Shown: positions 6,441 through 8,813 of the stretch, in pieces | Layout of the letters: the number at the start of each line of letters is the position of its first letter | How positions within the stretch are numbered: the first letter of the stretch is position 1 | From: Chryseobacterium gleum | GTDB lineage: Bacteria > Bacteroidota > Bacteroidia > Flavobacteriales_D > Crocinitomicaceae | DNA length: 8,813 nucleotides | NCBI GenBank assembly: GCA_945877005.1 | Contig: CAMCQL010000069.1 | Span: 1 to 8,813, forward strand | Direction of reading: 5' to 3' | Translations under genes and position numbers: made by a program | The notes under the pieces: model-generated | The model's database searches: none | What the model was told of the DNA's origin: nothing | Seen by the model: the letters and a program-made list of their open reading frames with translations, nothing else

Positions 6441-7319
6441 TTAATTGCGCTTATCCATTCCCCAAGACATTTTGTTACGAATCGTATCCAAAAAATTAGA
6501 ATCTTCAAACTTCATCACGTTTATCATAAAATCAGCTTTTCTAACAATGACCTCTGAACCTTGAGGTATACTTTTCGTTGTAGAATCTAAACTGATCAAA
6601 TAACGACGTTCTCTTCCTTCCACTTGCAATTTTATCGGCATGTGATCGGGTACTACCATTGGACGAACATTTAAATTGTGTGGTGCAATTGGAGTGAGCA
6701 TGTGAACTTGACAACCAGGCGTAACGATAGGTCCACCACAACTTAAGTTATAAGCCGTTGAACCTGTTGGAGTTCCAACTATAAGCCCATCTGCCCAATA
6801 AGAATTCAAATAATTACCGTCTAAAAATGCATGGACCGTAATCATTGAAGAAGTATCTTTTTTATGCAAAGTCAATTCATTCAATGCGATATTATCATCG
6901 CCAAACAAAGCATCTTCTGTAGTTACACTCAATAACGAACGTTCTTGAAATTGATACCTCTTCTGTTTCACCATTTCAAGTGTTTCTTCAATGTGCTCTG
7001 GATGGATGTTAGCTAAAAAACCCAAACGACCCGTATTTATTCCAACGATGGGAACACCACTGTTGCGAATGTAACTTACCGTTTTAATAAATGTTCCGTC
7101 ACCTCCGATACTAAACACTAGATCAATTCCCGACTGTAAATCACGGTAAGAAGAAAAAGTAGCGCAATCGGAACCACAACCTATTTTTTTAATCAATTGT
7201 TCCTTTAATTCTTCTTCCAATACAGGAACCCACCCAAATTCTTTAAGAATAGAAATGATTTGAGCAAATACAAAACTGTTTTGACGTGTAATCTTACGTC
7301 CATAAATTGCAACATTCAT
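6441..7319 (-). CDS. nadK: NAD kinase
   Basis: Phosphorylates NAD to NADP in the cytosol, using ATP or polyphosphate; the only known route to NADP and usually essential. The 292 residues are full family length. The N-terminal domain has the GGDGT motif (72-76, FSIGGDGTFIKT) and VPIVGINTGRLGFLANI (89-105). The C-terminal domain has NELTLHKKD (147-155) and the glycine-rich ADGLIVGTPTGSTAYNLSCG (176-195), followed by LNVRPMVVPD (216-225), where homologues carry the adenine-pocket loop. The ATG is 8 bp after the CBS gene stop, so the two form one unit. I recall a CBS-domain gene next to nadK as a common arrangement in this phylum. Confidence 0.96.
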   Translation of the reverse strand: MNVAIYGRKITRQNSFVFAQIISILKEFGWVPVLEEELKEQLIKKIGCGSDCATFSSYRDLQSGIDLVFSIGGDGTFIKTVSYIRNSGVPIVGINTGRLGFLANIHPEHIEETLEMVKQKRYQFQERSLLSVTTEDALFGDDNIALNELTLHKKDTSSMITVHAFLDGNYLNSYWADGLIVGTPTGSTAYNLSCGGPIVTPGCQVHMLTPIAPHNLNVRPMVVPDHMPIKLQVEGRERRYLISLDSTTKSIPQGSEVIVRKADFMINVMKFEDSNFLDTIRNKMSWGMDKRN

Positions 7320-7327
7320 ACATTCAA

Positions 7328-7990
7328 TTATAACTTCAAGTAGTTGATCAATGAATCGTAACGCAATTGTAAATCGTCGTTAAAATCAGATTTTTGGAAA
7401 GAAGCGCTGATGGTATAATCATAACGTTCAAACGTACGAATGATTGGGTCCAATTCTGTTTTATTGATTTTTAATGTCACCTCCAATTTAGTTGAATCAG
7501 GTGATGACATGATGTAGGAACTCAATATTTTCGCATTGTTACTTTCGACAATTTGTGCAATTTGTGCCAAAGAATAATCGATTTGATTCACTTCTAACAC
7601 TAAAATAGCACCATGTTCTTTTATTCCTCCGGTATTTCCAATCATAGCAACGACTTGATGCACCGTTGTACAACCAACATATTTTTCTTCTTTCGTCAAA
7701 ATCGGTACGACAGAAATTTTGTGTTCAGAAATTTTCTGCAAGATTTCATAAATATGCGCATCTTCAAATACATAAGGTCGAGGCAAATGATCAAAAAGAA
7801 CGTCTAAGGTCTGGTCTAAATCCATGCGATCCAAAATATCCGATTCTGAGATTAGCCCAACAAAATTGTCGTTTTTTAATACAGGAAGATGGGAAACCTT
7901 GAATTCATCCATCCAACGCAATGCAATCTCAGCTGTATCAGTATGTTGCAATGGTGAAATTTCAACTTCCAGTAAATCTTTTGCTATCAT
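7328..7990 (-). CDS. CBS-domain pair protein with ACT-like C-terminal domain
   Basis: Probable cytosolic ligand-sensing regulator. A Bateman module of two CBS motifs fills residues 1-57 (LRWMDEFKVSHLPVLKNDNF, VGLISESDIL) and about 70-118 (ILQKISEHKISVVPILTKEE, YVGCTTVHQVV); such pairs bind adenine nucleotides in well-studied cases. Residues 127-200 have the beta-alpha-beta pattern of an ACT-like domain (GAILVLEVNQIDYSLAQIAQ, then KLEVTLKIN and IIRTFERYDYTI), as in AcuB-type proteins. There is no membrane segment and no catalytic motif. Being first in a two-gene unit with nadK, with an 8-bp gap, suggests a link to nucleotide or NAD(P) status, but no direct role is known from the sequence. The ATG at 7990 starts right at the first CBS strand. 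Confidence 0.9.
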   Translation of the reverse strand: MIAKDLLEVEISPLQHTDTAEIALRWMDEFKVSHLPVLKNDNFVGLISESDILDRMDLDQTLDVLFDHLPRPYVFEDAHIYEILQKISEHKISVVPILTKEEKYVGCTTVHQVVAMIGNTGGIKEHGAILVLEVNQIDYSLAQIAQIVESNNAKILSSYIMSSPDSTKLEVTLKINKTELDPIIRTFERYDYTISASFQKSDFNDDLQLRYDSLINYLKL

Positions 7991-8030
7991 TAGTCAGTAT
8001 ATTTTAATAAAAATGCATCAAAAAAAGGTC

Positions 8031-8037
8031 CAAAATA
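8031..8037 (-). promoter_or_regulatory. Weak candidate -7 element for the CBS-nadK unit
   Basis: The minus strand reads TATTTTG, one base shorter than the TAnnTTTG consensus, 41 nt before the CBS start codon. No TTG is placed well for a -33 element. Just upstream lie two overlapping palindromes, TGAATTCA (8039-8046) and TTCATGAA (8043-8050). The 269-bp divergent region 7991-8259 must hold promoters for both directions; no gene or structured RNA is evident in it. Confidence 0.25.
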
Positions 8038-8201
8038 GTGAATTCATGAAAATTAAACATCATTCTTTGAAAATCTTTTAACGTATTCATCAATTAAAAA
8101 ACAAATCAACCGAAATTAAGTTTACACTTGTTTGATTCAGTGATAAATTTATGAAATAAAAGTAGGTAATTCAATTTTTTTTGAGTTAAAACGAAGGAAG
8201 T

Positions 8202-8240
8202 ATGAAAAAAAATAATAATTTTGTATTCTTAAATAAGTAA
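8202..8240 (+). other. 12-codon open frame in the rplU leader region
   Basis: ATG at 8202 opens a 12-codon frame (MKKNNNFVFLNK) ending TAA at 8240, 19 nt before rplU. A purine-rich GAAGGAAG (8193-8200) precedes it, the most Shine-Dalgarno-like sequence in this intergenic region, though its core is only 3 nt from the ATG. The likely rplU -7 box (8216-8223) lies inside it, so the frame would be translated only from a promoter further upstream. Probably coincidental. Confidence 0.12.
8216..8223 (+). promoter_or_regulatory. Perfect Bacteroidota -7 box upstream of rplU
   Basis: TAATTTTG is an exact TAnnTTTG match 36 nt before the rplU start codon. Transcription would begin near 8228, giving an AT-rich leader of about 30 nt without a Shine-Dalgarno sequence, as is common for highly expressed genes in this phylum. 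A TTTG occurs at 8180-8183, but 32 nt of spacing is too far for a normal -33 element. Confidence 0.5.
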
Positions 8241-8259
8241 TTTAAATAAAACAAGCTAT

Positions 8260-8571
8260 ATGTACGCAATTGTAGAGATAGCAGGGCAGCAATTCAAAGT
8301 GCAAAAAGATCAAAAGATTTTTGTACATCGTTTGGCAGCTGAAGCAGGTCAAAAATTAGAATTTGACAGAGTGCTTTTAGTTGACAACGGAGGAAAAATT
8401 TCTTTGGGCGCCCCAGCTATAGAAGGAGCAAAAGTTACCGCAGAGGTAGTTGAGCACGTTAAAGGTGATAAAGTAATCATTTTCCGTAAAAAACGTAGAA
8501 AAGGATACAAAAAGAAAAATGGTCACAGACAATCATTTACAGCAATCACTATTTCAGATATTAAAGCGTAA
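8260..8571 (+). CDS. rplU: 50S ribosomal protein L21
   Basis: Structural protein of the large ribosomal subunit that binds 23S rRNA. The 103 residues are the standard length and begin MYAIVEIAGQQFKVQKDQ. The conserved core GDKVIIFRKKRRKGYKKKNG (69-88) followed by HRQSFTAITI (89-98) is the L21 signature, a basic loop that contacts rRNA. The ATG matches the universal family start. It is followed 41 bp later by rpmA on the same strand, the near-universal L21-L27 pair. The gene is divergent from the CBS-nadK unit. Confidence 0.98.
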   Translation: MYAIVEIAGQQFKVQKDQKIFVHRLAAEAGQKLEFDRVLLVDNGGKISLGAPAIEGAKVTAEVVEHVKGDKVIIFRKKRRKGYKKKNGHRQSFTAITISDIKA

Positions 8572-8575
8572 ACTT

Positions 8576-8594
8576 TTTCACCTCATCCGTGAAA
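8576..8594 (+). repeat. Small inverted repeat between rplU and rpmA
   Basis: TTTCAC (8576-8581) and GTGAAA (8589-8594) form a 6-bp stem with a 7-nt loop in the 41-bp spacer. There is no T-tract after it, so it is not a terminator. It could slightly shape the intercistronic mRNA, or be chance. Confidence 0.25.
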
Positions 8595-8612
8595 TTTAAA
8601 AATTAAAAGAAC

Positions 8613-8813
8613 ATGGCACATAAAAAAGGAGCAGGTAGTTCGAACAATGGTCGTGAATCAGCGTCGAAACGTTTAGGTGTTAAAATCTTTGGTGGTCAAG
8701 CAGCAATTGCTGGGAACATCATTGTACGCCAAAGAGGAACTCAACACCATCCAGGAGCAAATGTTGGTATCGGTAAAGATCATACATTATTTGCATTGAC
8801 TGAAGGATTAGTA
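8613..8813 (+). CDS. rpmA: 50S ribosomal protein L27 (3' end beyond the window)
   Basis: Large-subunit protein whose N-terminus reaches the peptidyl-transferase centre and helps position tRNA. The visible 67 codons begin MAHKKGAGSSNNGRESASKR, then LGVKIFGGQ, VRQRGTQHHPGANVGIGKDH and TLFALTEG, all family signatures. About 18-20 residues should be missing at the right edge, since the family is about 85 long. The N-terminus starts directly with MAHKKG, lacking the cleaved leader found in Firmicutes such as Staphylococcus. It is 41 bp after rplU; the run of purines AATTAAAAGAAC precedes the ATG as a weak ribosome-binding site. Confidence 0.97.
   Translation, partial: MAHKKGAGSSNNGRESASKRLGVKIFGGQAAIAGNIIVRQRGTQHHPGANVGIGKDHTLFALTEGLV

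Noticed and set aside
8039..8050. Overlapping palindromes TGAATTCA and TTCATGAA as an operator
   Set aside because: They are short and expected by chance in AT-rich DNA; no second copy or clear promoter relation supports a binding site.
7824..8081. An 85-codon plus-strand frame running from the CBS gene into the intergenic region
   Set aside because: Most of it is antisense to the conserved first CBS motif; no ribosome-binding site and no recognisable product.
7991..8259. A riboswitch or ribosomal-protein leader RNA in the divergent intergenic region
   Set aside because: I found no stable stem set or G-C rich core; the region is AT-rich and the likely rplU leader is only about 30 nt.
1..8813. 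A mobile element, CRISPR array, defence island or secondary-metabolite cluster
   Set aside because: No transposase, integrase, regularly spaced repeats, terminal inverted repeats or biosynthetic motifs; gene content is mainly housekeeping and envelope.

Overview
The window looks like ordinary chromosomal DNA from a Bacteroidota member, most likely order Flavobacteriales. The evidence is a low-GC sequence; a TonB-dependent receptor with the N-terminal carboxypeptidase-regulatory-like domain common in this phylum; a secreted protein ending in what looks like a type IX secretion sorting domain; -7 boxes of the Bacteroidota form TAnnTTTG; and starts without clear Shine-Dalgarno sequences. Family or genus cannot be fixed from the sequence alone; a Crocinitomicaceae/Fluviicola-like source is only an impression.

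Layout. Bases 1-287 are AT-rich non-coding DNA with a short inverted repeat and three related direct repeats. A plus-strand pair follows: a 780-residue TonB-dependent outer-membrane receptor and, 25 bp later, a HAD-family phosphatase of the YihX-like type. The HAD gene runs into a convergent minus-strand block and overlaps its last gene by 16 bp.

The minus-strand block, in transcription order from right to left, falls into three probable transcription units: (i) CBS/ACT-like protein and NAD kinase, 8 bp apart; (ii) an RluB/RsuA-type rRNA pseudouridine synthase and an outer-membrane beta-barrel-like protein, 10 bp apart, behind a perfect TAnnTTTG box; (iii) a secreted protein with a type IX-like C-terminal domain and a methylmalonyl-CoA epimerase, 2 bp apart. 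The second gene of units (ii) and (iii) starts with GTG. At the right end, divergent from the CBS gene, lies the ribosomal protein operon rplU-rpmA (L21-L27); rpmA is cut by the window edge.

How the genes fit together: most are housekeeping (NADP supply, rRNA modification, ribosomal proteins, methylmalonyl-CoA metabolism) mixed with envelope proteins. I see no mobile element, CRISPR array, tRNA/rRNA gene, toxin-antitoxin pair or defence cassette, and no convincing new multi-gene system. The points most worth a second look are a strong GNRA-tetraloop hairpin inside the beta-barrel gene, the Cys-X-X-Cys tail of that protein, the secreted protein tightly coupled to the epimerase, and the overlapping convergent gene ends at about 3270-3285.
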